Source of the DNA: Ruminococcoides sp052118065
Lineage (GTDB): Bacteria > Bacillota > Clostridia > Oscillospirales > Acutalibacteraceae
NCBI GenBank assembly: GCA_052118065.1
Contig: JBQKHY010000003.1
Span: 1 to 64,000 of the forward strand
Direction: 5' to 3'
DNA length: 64,000 bases
A model generated the notes under the pieces. That model had not been told where the DNA came from. It searched no databases and saw nothing but the letters and a program-made list of their open reading frames with translations. Positions 43,844-52,109 of the stretch are shown in pieces (position 1 is the first letter of the stretch; every line of letters begins with the position of its first letter). The translations under genes and the position numbers were made by a program.

Positions 43844-44429
43844 TATTATTGTTATTACCAACAGTTCAATCTGTAAAGAAGATTTCTTATTACGCATTGA
43901 AAAACTTGCAAAAGCAAAACCTAAGGCAATTGTACTTAGGGAAAAACATTTGCCGGAAAGCGACTATGCAGTTTTAGCTAAAAAGGTAATAGAAATTTGC
44001 AATAAATATAATACTCAATGTATATTGCACAATTTTCCTAAAGTTGCAGAAAAGCTAAATCACAATGCTTTGCATTTACCTTTGCATATTCTTACAACAC
44101 TTACAGATAAAGAAAAATCACAGTACAAAATTTTAGGTGCGTCTTGCCATTCGGTAGAGGACGCACTAAAAGCTGAGAGACTAGGTTGTACCTATATTAC
44201 AGCAGGTCATATTTTTGATACTGATTGCAAGAAAGGTTTGCCGGGTAGAGGACTTGATTTTCTTAAAGCAGTTTGCAATAGTGTATCAATACCTGTATAT
44301 GCAATAGGTGGTATTTCACCAAAAAACTTTTCAATGGTTAGAAATGCCGGTGCAGATGGTGGTTGTATAATGAGCAGTGCGATGAATTGTACTATTCCAC
44401 AAGAATATTTAAATTCTTTTACAGAATAA
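43836..44429 (+). CDS. tenI: TenI/ThiE-family protein, likely thiazole tautomerase
   Basis: About 197 aa (beta/alpha)8 protein. Family signs are VLREKHLPESDY, then AGHIFDTDCKKGLPGRG, which closely follows the TenI pattern of Bacillus rather than the usual ThiE GPIFPTxTK, and VYAIGGISPKNF. TenI converts the ThiG product to its aromatic tautomer; ThiE joins thiazole and pyrimidine. With thiS, thiG and thiH upstream, either fits. Start ATG 43836 is chosen over ATG 43824 because neither has a good ribosome-binding site and this gives the family N-terminus. Confidence 0.75.
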   Translation: MSDIIVITNSSICKEDFLLRIEKLAKAKPKAIVLREKHLPESDYAVLAKKVIEICNKYNTQCILHNFPKVAEKLNHNALHLPLHILTTLTDKEKSQYKILGASCHSVEDALKAERLGCTYITAGHIFDTDCKKGLPGRGLDFLKAVCNSVSIPVYAIGGISPKNFSMVRNAGADGGCIMSSAMNCTIPQEYLNSFTE

Positions 44430-44442
44430 TAAATTATAAAAT

Positions 44443-44490
44443 AAATCCATTAATAGGAAAGATACAACCTATTAGTGGATTTTATTTTTA
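44443..44490 (+). terminator. intrinsic terminator of the thi operon
   Basis: A 15-bp stem AAATCCATTAATAGG / CCTATTAGTGGATTT (one G-U pair), then TATTTTTA. Confidence 0.88.
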
Positions 44491-44613
44491 TTATTAAAAG
44501 TTCTATAAATAAGCTATATGTATATAATAATAAATAATACAAATTTTGACAGAGAAAAAGAACAATCACCTATTAGTTAACAAAACTGTAACATCAAAAG
44601 GTAATAAATTTTC

Positions 44614-44642
44614 TTGAATATGTACCCCTACTATGATATAAT
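44614..44642 (+). promoter_or_regulatory. promoter of the PASTA pseudokinase gene
   Basis: TTGAAT at 44614-44619, 17 bp, TATAAT at 44637-44642 preceded by TGA (extended -10). Confidence 0.8.
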
Positions 44643-44697
44643 GTTTAAAGCATTATACTAAGATAATAGTGTAAATTTTAAAAAAGGAGTGAGCAGT

Positions 44698-46344
44698 ATG
44701 GCACTATGTATGGGCTGTATGAAAGAAATTGGCGATGAACAAATTTGTCCGGATTGTGGATTTGACAATACAGAAACTCAGCCGGAACCTTTCCTAGGTT
44801 TTCATACTGTTTTAAAAGATAGATATATTGTTGGTAGAGGTATTGACACAAATGGTGAAAGTACCCGTTACCTAGGTTATGATAAAGAAGAAAAGAAGAA
44901 AGTTATCATCAGAGAATTTTTACCAATCGGTATTTTTGACCGTTCAAAAGGTGAGAAGGACCTTGTTGTAGGATATAATGATGAAACTGTTTTCAAGAAC
45001 TTGCGTTCTAACTTTATTTCATATTATAAGATTGTACAAGAACTAAACAATATGTCAGTAATGATCAAAATTCTTGATATATTTGAAGAAAACAATACTG
45101 CATATGAAATTGAAGAATATCTGGAACTAAACCACTTTGAGGACTACCTAAAGAGAAATAACGGACAACTTGAATGGGAAGTAGCAAGGCCACTGTTTAT
45201 GCCACTTATCTCTGCATTAGAGTCACTTCATAAGAGGGGCATCGGTCACTATGCAGTTTCACCATCAAACCTTTACATAACTAAAGATGGTAAACTTAAA
45301 CTTTCAGGTTTCTGCACTGCTATGGAAAGAAAGAGAGGTACTCCACTAAAGAGTCAACTTTATAGTGGTTGTGCTGCTCCTGAACAATATGAAAAGAACT
45401 TTACTCTTGACATTGTTACAGAAATCTATGGCTTTACAGCAACACTTTTCCATACATTAACAGGTCATGTTCCTGCTAACGCAAGAGAAAGACTAAAGGA
45501 CAGTAGTTTACTTATGAGTACTAATACTGTTAAGAGATTACCTCCTCATGTTGTTACTGCTTTAGCAAATGGTTTACAGGTTGACAGAAAAGAAAGAATT
45601 GCAGACTTTGATGAACTTAGAAGTCAGCTTTCAGTAGCTCCAACTGCTCAGGCTATTCAAGAAGAAATCAGCAAAACTGCCAGTTTATCCGACCCAAGTA
45701 AACAACAAAAAGAAGAAAAGAAAAATAACGAAAACAAAAAAGTTACTTTAATTGCAGCACTTATTTCTCTTGTAGTATTTGTTGGTATTGGTGCAGTTCT
45801 TGTTGCTACTAACTGTTTTGGCTTAATTAATGGCAACCATGGTGGTGTTCAAGACACAACTGCCACAAAGGCTTGGAGTGGTGCAGTAGTAGATAACTTT
45901 GTTGGTAAGAAATATTCAGCAGTAAAAAGTCAACTAAAGGGTTCTGATAAATATATTATCAATATTAATTCAGAAGAAAAGTTTAGCGATAGCATTGAAG
46001 AAGGCTATATTTGTGAACAAACACCGGCTGCCGGTACGCCAATTACTTCTGAAGATGAAGCAGTAAATATCAGCCTAACAATCAGTAAAGGTGCTAAGAT
46101 GAGAACTTTACCTGATATTGCCGGTAAGGATATTAAGACAGTTGCAACAATGCTTGCAGATACAGGTGTACTTGTAATGCAAGAAACTGAGTATAACTCA
46201 AAGTATCCTAACAATACTGTAATCGACTATAAGAACCTAAAGTCAGGTGACCAAATTGAATACGGTAAAACTGTCACAATTAAGGTTTCTTTAGGTGCTG
46301 AACCAACATCAACCGAACCAAATACAGGTTCTGCCGATAACTAA
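44698..46344 (+). CDS. zinc-ribbon protein kinase-like PASTA protein, probable pseudokinase
   Basis: 548 aa. An N-terminal zinc ribbon (CMGCMKEIGDEQICPDC), a protein-kinase fold (about 45-310), a membrane helix (about 345-370) and two PASTA domains. Key catalytic residues are replaced: the beta3 Lys is Arg72 (VIIREF), HRD is HYA at 184-186, and DFG is SGF at 203-205. It should bind without phosphotransfer and may scaffold or sense cell-wall fragments alongside PrkC. Start ATG 44698 after AAGGAG; the GTG at 44689 overlaps that site. Transcribed alone. Confidence 0.85.
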   Translation: MALCMGCMKEIGDEQICPDCGFDNTETQPEPFLGFHTVLKDRYIVGRGIDTNGESTRYLGYDKEEKKKVIIREFLPIGIFDRSKGEKDLVVGYNDETVFKNLRSNFISYYKIVQELNNMSVMIKILDIFEENNTAYEIEEYLELNHFEDYLKRNNGQLEWEVARPLFMPLISALESLHKRGIGHYAVSPSNLYITKDGKLKLSGFCTAMERKRGTPLKSQLYSGCAAPEQYEKNFTLDIVTEIYGFTATLFHTLTGHVPANARERLKDSSLLMSTNTVKRLPPHVVTALANGLQVDRKERIADFDELRSQLSVAPTAQAIQEEISKTASLSDPSKQQKEEKKNNENKKVTLIAALISLVVFVGIGAVLVATNCFGLINGNHGGVQDTTATKAWSGAVVDNFVGKKYSAVKSQLKGSDKYIININSEEKFSDSIEEGYICEQTPAAGTPITSEDEAVNISLTISKGAKMRTLPDIAGKDIKTVATMLADTGVLVMQETEYNSKYPNNTVIDYKNLKSGDQIEYGKTVTIKVSLGAEPTSTEPNTGSADN

Positions 46345-46354
46345 TTTAAACTAA

Positions 46355-46381
46355 AAAAGGTGGGATAAATTCCCACCTTTT
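46355..46381. terminator. bidirectional terminator
   Basis: AAAAGGTGGGA / TCCCACCTTTT with a TAAAT loop between the convergent pseudokinase and XRE genes. Confidence 0.85.
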
Positions 46382-46385
46382 ATAA

Positions 46386-47027
46386 TTATTTTTTGATTAT
46401 TCTTTCTGTGCTGTGAACAAGGTTAAATACAGAACTGGCTATATCATCATATTTTTTATTGATAATATCATAGGAGAGATAAACTTTATTTTCATTTCTT
46501 CTACTTTTGCTAAATTCATTAATTTTGTCAGTTAACCTACCTTTTCTGTGCTGATAAGTAGCCTCGGAATAACAGTTACAACTTTCTTTAGTAAGAGTAA
46601 AGAATTCCTCATTGTTAAGGTTGTTGTTTCTGTATAATAGTCTTATTACATTGTAAATACTGCACATTAACATTTCTGTAGTGCATCTTGTAATATCCCT
46701 GTGGTTCATTTCCGAGAGAATTCTGTAGGTAAAATCAATACTGTCCATTATGATTTTTTCACTTGGATTTTCAGCAGTTATTGTTTTTCTAGTACCTTCA
46801 CTAACAGTAATAACTTCTCTTTCACTTGTTCTGCCAAGAAGATAATCACAACTAACATCATAGTAATCAGCCACTTTTACAACAAAGTCAAGACCACATT
46901 CTCTAATACCTTTTTCATAGTGGGAGAGAAGTGCTTGACTGATTCCTAGGTCGCTTGAAGCCTGTTTTTGGCTGATTCCTTTTTCTTTTCTAAGATAACT
47001 GATAATACTACCAAATGTATTATTCAT
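46386..47027 (-). CDS. XRE-family transcriptional regulator
   Basis: 213 aa. A Cro/C1-type helix-turn-helix at residues 5-65 (SQKQASSDLGISQALLSHYEKG), followed by CDYLLGRTS, the usual end of that domain, then a helical C-terminal domain of about 130 residues with no recognisable ligand motif. Target genes unknown; it is divergent from the histidine-phosphatase gene, a likely point of control. Confidence 0.9.
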   Translation of the reverse strand: MNNTFGSIISYLRKEKGISQKQASSDLGISQALLSHYEKGIRECGLDFVVKVADYYDVSCDYLLGRTSEREVITVSEGTRKTITAENPSEKIIMDSIDFTYRILSEMNHRDITRCTTEMLMCSIYNVIRLLYRNNNLNNEEFFTLTKESCNCYSEATYQHRKGRLTDKINEFSKSRRNENKVYLSYDIINKKYDDIASSVFNLVHSTERIIKK

Positions 47028-47091
47028 TTAATCACATCCTTATACTATGAGTATAATATAAAATAAACTATTTGTAAAGATTGGAGTAATT

Positions 47092-47724
47092 ATGAAATCA
47101 TACTATATACACTTTATCTGTCACGGAAATATTGATGAAACTCATAAAGGTAAATATATAGGTACAACAAATGTTCCACTTTCCGATAAAGGCAAAATGG
47201 AACTAAAGAAACTTGACCACAATATGAAGTACCCAGGTGCAACTGCACTGTTTACCAGCCCATTAAAGAGATGTAAAGAAACTTGTGAGATTCTTTATCC
47301 TAATATGAAACCCATTGTTATTGACCAACTTTCAGAATGTAACTTTGGCGAATGGGAAGGCAAAACTGCCGATGAATTAAAGGATGATGAACTGTTTAAA
47401 CAGTGGATTGGTGGCAGTAGTGAAGTAAAGCCGCCACATGGTGAAAGCTCAGCAGACTTTACAAGAAGAATTTGTCATATGTTTGAGGACATTGTTACAG
47501 GTCTTATGAAAACCGGTACAACCGATGCAATTATTGTAACTCATGGTGGTGTAATTATGACACTACTTGCTGTTTACGGTTTACCACAGGCTAAGCCATT
47601 CGATTGGGTAATGGATGGTGGTTACGGCTATTCCATTCGTATTACTCCAATGTTGTGGCAGAGAGATAAAGTATCGGAAGTATTCCAAAAAATCCCTCTA
47701 CCTAAGGAAGATGATGAGGAATAA
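47092..47724 (+). CDS. histidine phosphatase superfamily protein with altered RHG motif
   Basis: 210 aa. Overall pattern of phosphoglycerate-mutase-like phosphatases: TSPLKRCKETCEIL, ECNFGEWEGKTADEL and VTHGGVIMTLL with the second catalytic His. The first motif reads FICHGN instead of the usual RHG: Cys10 (codon TGT) replaces the phosphate-binding Arg, His11 is kept. Activity may be weak, altered or absent. Substrate unknown (CobC-like phosphatases are relatives). Only about 70 bp separate it from leuB, which has its own promoter. Confidence 0.85.
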   Translation: MKSYYIHFICHGNIDETHKGKYIGTTNVPLSDKGKMELKKLDHNMKYPGATALFTSPLKRCKETCEILYPNMKPIVIDQLSECNFGEWEGKTADELKDDELFKQWIGGSSEVKPPHGESSADFTRRICHMFEDIVTGLMKTGTTDAIIVTHGGVIMTLLAVYGLPQAKPFDWVMDGGYGYSIRITPMLWQRDKVSEVFQKIPLPKEDDEE

Positions 47725-47726
47725 TA

Positions 47727-47755
47727 TTTACATATGTATTTTTTTGTGATATTAT
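47727..47755 (+). promoter_or_regulatory. promoter of leuB
   Basis: TTTACA at 47727-47732, 17 bp, TATTAT at 47750-47755 with the extended TGTGA. Confidence 0.65.
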
Positions 47756-47792
47756 ATTAACAGAGTTTTTTTAATAGAGAAGGAGATTAAAA

Positions 47793-48866
47793 ATGAATAA
47801 GTACAATATTTGTCTATTAAAGGGCGACGGTATCGGTCCTGAAATTGTTAACGAAGCAGTTAAGGTACTTGATTGTGTTGCTGATAAATATGGTTTTCAG
47901 GTAAATTATGATGAGGCTTTACTAGGTGGCTCAGCAATTGATGCTAAGGGTACACCACTACCTCAGGAAACTATTGATAAATGTAAGGCATCCGACTCTG
48001 TACTTCTAGGTGCAGTTGGTGGTCCTAAGTGGGATAAGCTACCGGGTAAAGAAAGACCTGAAGCAGGCCTACTAGGCATTCGTGGTGCATTAGGTCTATT
48101 CGCTAACCTACGCCCTGCAGTTATCTTTGAACCACTAAAGAGTGCATCACCTTTAAAGGATGAAATCATCGGTGATAAGCTTGATGTTATGGTTGTTCGT
48201 GAACTAACAGGTGGTATCTACTTTGGCGAAAGAGGTAGAAGAGAAGCTGACGGTGAAGTTGAAGCATACGATACAGAACAGTACAAAGTTTCAGAAATTA
48301 AGAGAATTGCTAAGGTAGCTTTTGAAATGGCTATGAAGAGAAACAAGAAGCTTACTTCTGTTGATAAGGCTAATGTTCTTGAAGCTTCTCGTCTATGGAG
48401 AGAAACAGTAATTGAAATGTCAAAGGATTATCCTGAAGTTGAACTAAACCATCTATATGTTGATAACACAGCTATGCAGCTTGTTATTAACCCAGGTCAG
48501 TTTGATGTTATCCTAACAAACAATATCTTTGGTGATATTCTTTCTGATGAAGCATCAATGATTTCCGGTTCTATCGGTATGTTAGCATCAGCATCTCTAT
48601 CAGATTCTAGCCTAGGTCTATATGAACCAATCCATGGCTCAGCACCTGATATTGCAGGTCAGAATATTGCTAACCCTCTTGCTACAATTCTTTCAGTTGC
48701 AATGATGCTAAAGTATTCTCTAAATGAACCAAAGGCTGCTGAAGCTATTGAAAATGCAGTTAATAAGGTTTTAGCAGAAAACAGAACTCCTGATATTTAT
48801 GAAGAAGGTAAGAACAAGGTTACTTGCTCAGAAATGGGCGACCTAGTTTGTAAGGCTCTTGCATAA
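47793..48866 (+). CDS. leuB: 3-isopropylmalate dehydrogenase
   Basis: 357 aa. Oxidative decarboxylation of 3-isopropylmalate, third step of leucine synthesis. LKGDGIGPEIVNEAV at the N-terminus, substrate loop VRELTGGIYFGERG, metal site NIFGDILSDEASMISGSIGM and HGSAPDIAGQNIANP for NAD. Codons here are those of a well-expressed gene. leuA and leuCD are not in the window. Confidence 0.96.
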   Translation: MNKYNICLLKGDGIGPEIVNEAVKVLDCVADKYGFQVNYDEALLGGSAIDAKGTPLPQETIDKCKASDSVLLGAVGGPKWDKLPGKERPEAGLLGIRGALGLFANLRPAVIFEPLKSASPLKDEIIGDKLDVMVVRELTGGIYFGERGRREADGEVEAYDTEQYKVSEIKRIAKVAFEMAMKRNKKLTSVDKANVLEASRLWRETVIEMSKDYPEVELNHLYVDNTAMQLVINPGQFDVILTNNIFGDILSDEASMISGSIGMLASASLSDSSLGLYEPIHGSAPDIAGQNIANPLATILSVAMMLKYSLNEPKAAEAIENAVNKVLAENRTPDIYEEGKNKVTCSEMGDLVCKALA

Positions 48867-48884
48867 GAATTTTTGAGGTATTTT

Positions 48885-49595
48885 ATGAATTTATATGATG
48901 TTCATTCACACATTTTGCCACAGATGGATGATGGTGCAGAAAATGTGGATGTTAGTCTTAATATTATAAATACTTTGTATAACCAAGGAGTAAGGCATAT
49001 TTGCCTTACTCCTCATTACTATACTCATCAAGAGAGTATGGAGTCTTTTCTATCTCGTAGGGAAAGTTCTTTTAATTTGCTAAAACCAAATTTACCAAGT
49101 GATATAGAATTTTGCCTAGGTGCTGAGGTTTATGTAACAGATATTATTATGAACAACAAGTCGCTAAAGCCTGTTTGTTACGGCAATAGTGACTATATTT
49201 TGTTGGAGTTTCCTTATTCAACAACCTTTACCGGAAGTTCATATGATTTCTTATTTAGGCTTATAAATCAGTATGGTGTAATGCCAATACTTGCTCATAT
49301 TGAAAGATATAAAAGTTTAATTAAAAATCCTAAATTATTGCAGAAACTTTCAAGTGAAGGTATAATGTTTCAAACAAATGCAGTTTCTTACAAGAATAAA
49401 GCGATGTTTAGAAAATTCAAAAAGTTACTTAATAAAGATTTAATCCACTTTATAGGCAGTGATGCCCATAATATGATTAGAAATTCACCAACAACCTATG
49501 GTGAAACATTTGAATTAATAAGCAACAAGGTCGGAGATTTTGCAGTAGATAATATAAATCAAAATGCAAAAAGACTTTTTGAAATAGCAAAGTAA
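48885..49595 (+). CDS. PHP-domain tyrosine phosphatase (CpsB/YwqE type)
   Basis: 236 aa. PHP metal motifs: DVHSHILPQMDDGA at residues 4-17, TPHYYTHQE, GAEVYVTD, HIERYKSL and SDAHNMIR. CpsB proteins dephosphorylate tyrosine kinases of capsule and exopolysaccharide synthesis, but no such kinase is nearby, so the partner is unknown. Start ATG 48885 behind TGAGG. 18 bp after leuB. Confidence 0.9.
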   Translation: MNLYDVHSHILPQMDDGAENVDVSLNIINTLYNQGVRHICLTPHYYTHQESMESFLSRRESSFNLLKPNLPSDIEFCLGAEVYVTDIIMNNKSLKPVCYGNSDYILLEFPYSTTFTGSSYDFLFRLINQYGVMPILAHIERYKSLIKNPKLLQKLSSEGIMFQTNAVSYKNKAMFRKFKKLLNKDLIHFIGSDAHNMIRNSPTTYGETFELISNKVGDFAVDNINQNAKRLFEIAK

Positions 49596-49596
49596 A

Positions 49597-49632
49597 AGGC
49601 ACAACCCTTTAACCGGTTGTGCCTTAATTTTA
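49597..49632. terminator. bidirectional terminator
   Basis: AAGGCACAACC / GGTTGTGCCTT stem between convergent units. Confidence 0.82.
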
Positions 49633-49650
49633 TAGTTTATAATTTTAAAA

Positions 49651-50406
49651 TTATATTCTAACAGAAATATTATTTTCTCTTAAATATTCCTTTAGCTTAG
49701 GAATAGGGATTTCACCAAAATGAAATAATGATGCTGCCAGAACAGCATCAGCTTTACCTTTTTCAAAAGCATCAAGGAAGTGTTCATATGCACCGGCACC
49801 ACCTGAAGCAATAACAGGAATATTTACTTTTTCAGAGATTGCCCTGGTAAGTCCTAGGTCATAGCCTTGCTTTTGACCATCTTCATCCATACTTGTTACA
49901 AGTAGTTCACCTGCACCTCTTTTTTCTGCCTCGATAGCCCATTCTACTGCATCAATACCTGTAGGTGTTCTACCACCGGCAGTATAAACTTCCCATGAGT
50001 CACCTTTTCTTTTAGCGTCAATAGCAACAACAACACATTGAGCCCCAAATTTATAAGATGCCTCGTTAATAAGTTCAGGTCTGTATACAGCAGCAGAGTT
50101 AACAGAAACCTTGTCAGCACCTGCTCTTAGCATTGTGGTAAAGTCATCAACTGTACGAATACCACCACCAACTGTAAAAGGAATGAAAATAGAATTTGCA
50201 ACCTTTTCAACAATATCAACCATAGTGTCTCTACCATCACTTGTAGCAGTTATATCTAATAGTACAAGTTCATCAGCACCTTCTTTGTCGTACTGAATAG
50301 CAGCTTCAACAGGATTACCGGCATCAACTAGGTTAACAAAGCTCATACCCTTAACTACTCTACCGTTTTTTACATCAAGACAAGGAATTATTCTTTTAGC
50401 ATACAT
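49651..50406 (-). CDS. hisF: imidazole glycerol phosphate synthase, cyclase subunit
   Basis: 251 aa (beta/alpha)8 barrel. PCLDVKNGRVVKG at residues 8-20 with the catalytic Asp, VGGGIRT, ADKVSVNSAA, DEDGQKQGYDL with the second catalytic Asp, and ASGGAGAYEH. Combines ammonia from HisH with PRFAR. Its start overlaps the hisH stop. No other his genes are in the window. Confidence 0.96.
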   Translation of the reverse strand: MYAKRIIPCLDVKNGRVVKGMSFVNLVDAGNPVEAAIQYDKEGADELVLLDITATSDGRDTMVDIVEKVANSIFIPFTVGGGIRTVDDFTTMLRAGADKVSVNSAAVYRPELINEASYKFGAQCVVVAIDAKRKGDSWEVYTAGGRTPTGIDAVEWAIEAEKRGAGELLVTSMDEDGQKQGYDLGLTRAISEKVNIPVIASGGAGAYEHFLDAFEKGKADAVLAASLFHFGEIPIPKLKEYLRENNISVRI

Positions 50407-51020
50407 TATTTAACCATCTCCACAAAGTTCTTTAACATTTTTAGTCCAACTTCACCACTTTTTTCAGGGTGGAATTGTGTAGCAATAATATTGCCTTTTT
50501 GTACAGCAGCATCAATCTCAACACCATATTGTGTTGTAGCAGCAACAATATCCTTGTCCTGTGCTTTTAAGTAGAATGAATGTACAAAATATACATAAGG
50601 TTCACCTTCAATACCCTTGAAGATACCGTTCTTTTGCTTAATAGAAATATTATTCCAACCCATATGTGGAATTTTTAAAGTTCTGTTTTGATTAGGAATT
50701 TTTGTAATAGTACCCTTGAAAATATCAAGGCCCTTTACACCTGGAGTTTCTTCACTTTCAGGGAAAAGTAGCTGAAGACCAAGACAAATACCTAGGAATG
50801 GTTTGCCACTTTTTGTGTATTCAATGATAGTGTCTTTAATGCCTCTCTTAGTCATTGTATCCATTGCATCACCAAATGAACCTACACCGGGAAGTATAGC
50901 ACCATCAGCATTTAAAATTTCATCTTTATCACTTGTAACTTTACAGTCAGCACCAATAAATTTCAGTGCCTTGTAAACACTTTGAATGTTACCTGCACCA
51001 TAGTCAATTATTGCAATCAT
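50406..51020 (-). CDS. hisH: imidazole glycerol phosphate synthase, glutaminase subunit
   Basis: 204 aa class I glutamine amidotransferase. IIDYGAGNIQSV at the start, catalytic cysteine in GICLGLQLLF, His and Glu in QFHPEKSGEVG. Channels ammonia to HisF. Start ATG 51020 behind GAAAGGAAG; upstream in-frame codons lack a site. Confidence 0.96.
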   Translation of the reverse strand: MIAIIDYGAGNIQSVYKALKFIGADCKVTSDKDEILNADGAILPGVGSFGDAMDTMTKRGIKDTIIEYTKSGKPFLGICLGLQLLFPESEETPGVKGLDIFKGTITKIPNQNRTLKIPHMGWNNISIKQKNGIFKGIEGEPYVYFVHSFYLKAQDKDIVAATTQYGVEIDAAVQKGNIIATQFHPEKSGEVGLKMLKNFVEMVK

Positions 51021-51160
51021 TATAAATCTTCCTTTCATTAGGATGTGATTATTTTAACATACTAAAGTGTTTTTTGCAAGATTTTGCAATTTATAATTTA
51101 TATTGTTTCAAAGGTTTATAAAGCTACAAAATATTACCATTTATTTTGGTGGAATTTTGA

Positions 51161-51189
51161 TTGAAAAAAATATTTGTTTGTGTTAAAAT
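51161..51189 (+). promoter_or_regulatory. promoter of the rpiR-type regulator operon
   Basis: TTGAAA at 51161-51166, 17 bp, TAAAAT at 51184-51189 preceded by TGT. Confidence 0.7.
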
Positions 51190-51229
51190 AAAATTAATTG
51201 TGTAAAGATATAAAGAGGTATATAGAATA

Positions 51230-52108
51230 ATGGTTAAACATCTATTAACAAGAATAGAAATGAAAATGGATTCTTTCTCTAAAGGACAGAGAAGAATAGC
51301 AAAGTATATAGAAGAAAGCTACGATAAAGCTGCATATATGACTGCTTTAAAGTTAGGTGAAACAGTTGGTGTCTCAGAAAGTACAGTAGTTAGATTTGCT
51401 TCCGAACTTGGCTATTATGGCTATCCTGAATTACAGAAAGCTATGCAAGAAATGATTAAGGAGAAGTTAACTTCTGTACAGAGAATTGAAGTTACCGAAA
51501 CAAGAATAGGCGACAATGATGTTCTTACTTCTGTTCTAAATTCTGATATTGACAAAATCAGAAGAACAATTGAAGAAATTTCTCATGATGACTTTAACAA
51601 TGCAGTAAAAGCACTTTCTAAAGCAAAAAAAATTTATGTTTTTGCAGTTCGTTCAACTTCATCCCTTGCAACATTCCTAGGTTATTACCTACAACTGATT
51701 TACGGTAATGTACATATTATCAATACAACATCCAAAAGTTCAACATATGAAAATCTATTTAGAATTTCAAAAGATGATGTAATGATTGGTATTAGTTTTC
51801 CTAGATATTCCACTACAGCAGTAGAGGCAATGGAATTTGCCAGAGAAAGAGAAGCTGAAGTTATTGCAATTACCGACAGTATGGCTTCACCTTTAGTAGA
51901 GTGTGCTAACAATGTACTTATTGCCAGAAGTGATATGGCATCAGTAGTTGACTCTTTGGTAGCACCGCTTTCACTAATTAATGCACTGGTTGTTGCTTGT
52001 GTACTTGAACAGAAAGAAAAGGTTAAACACACATTCCAAGAACTTGAAGAAGTATGGACAAAACAAGGTGTTTATACTAAACGAGAAGAAGAAAAGGATA
52101 ATAAATAA
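51230..52108 (+). CDS. MurR/RpiR-family transcriptional regulator
   Basis: 292 aa. Helix-turn-helix at about 20-75 (LKLGETVGVSESTVVRFASELG), then a SIS sugar-phosphate-binding domain (about 120-265, with YVFAVRSTSS and ISFPRYSTTAVEAMEFA). Relatives control amino-sugar or N-acetylmuramic acid genes; here no such genes are adjacent, so the target is unknown. The flavoprotein gene starts two bases after its stop. Confidence 0.9.
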   Translation: MVKHLLTRIEMKMDSFSKGQRRIAKYIEESYDKAAYMTALKLGETVGVSESTVVRFASELGYYGYPELQKAMQEMIKEKLTSVQRIEVTETRIGDNDVLTSVLNSDIDKIRRTIEEISHDDFNNAVKALSKAKKIYVFAVRSTSSLATFLGYYLQLIYGNVHIINTTSKSSTYENLFRISKDDVMIGISFPRYSTTAVEAMEFAREREAEVIAITDSMASPLVECANNVLIARSDMASVVDSLVAPLSLINALVVACVLEQKEKVKHTFQELEEVWTKQGVYTKREEEKDNK

Positions 52109-52109
52109 T

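Noticed and set aside
51700..52032. 110-codon minus-strand frame within the RpiR-type gene
   Set aside because: A shadow of the SIS-domain coding sequence; low-complexity Ser/Thr protein.
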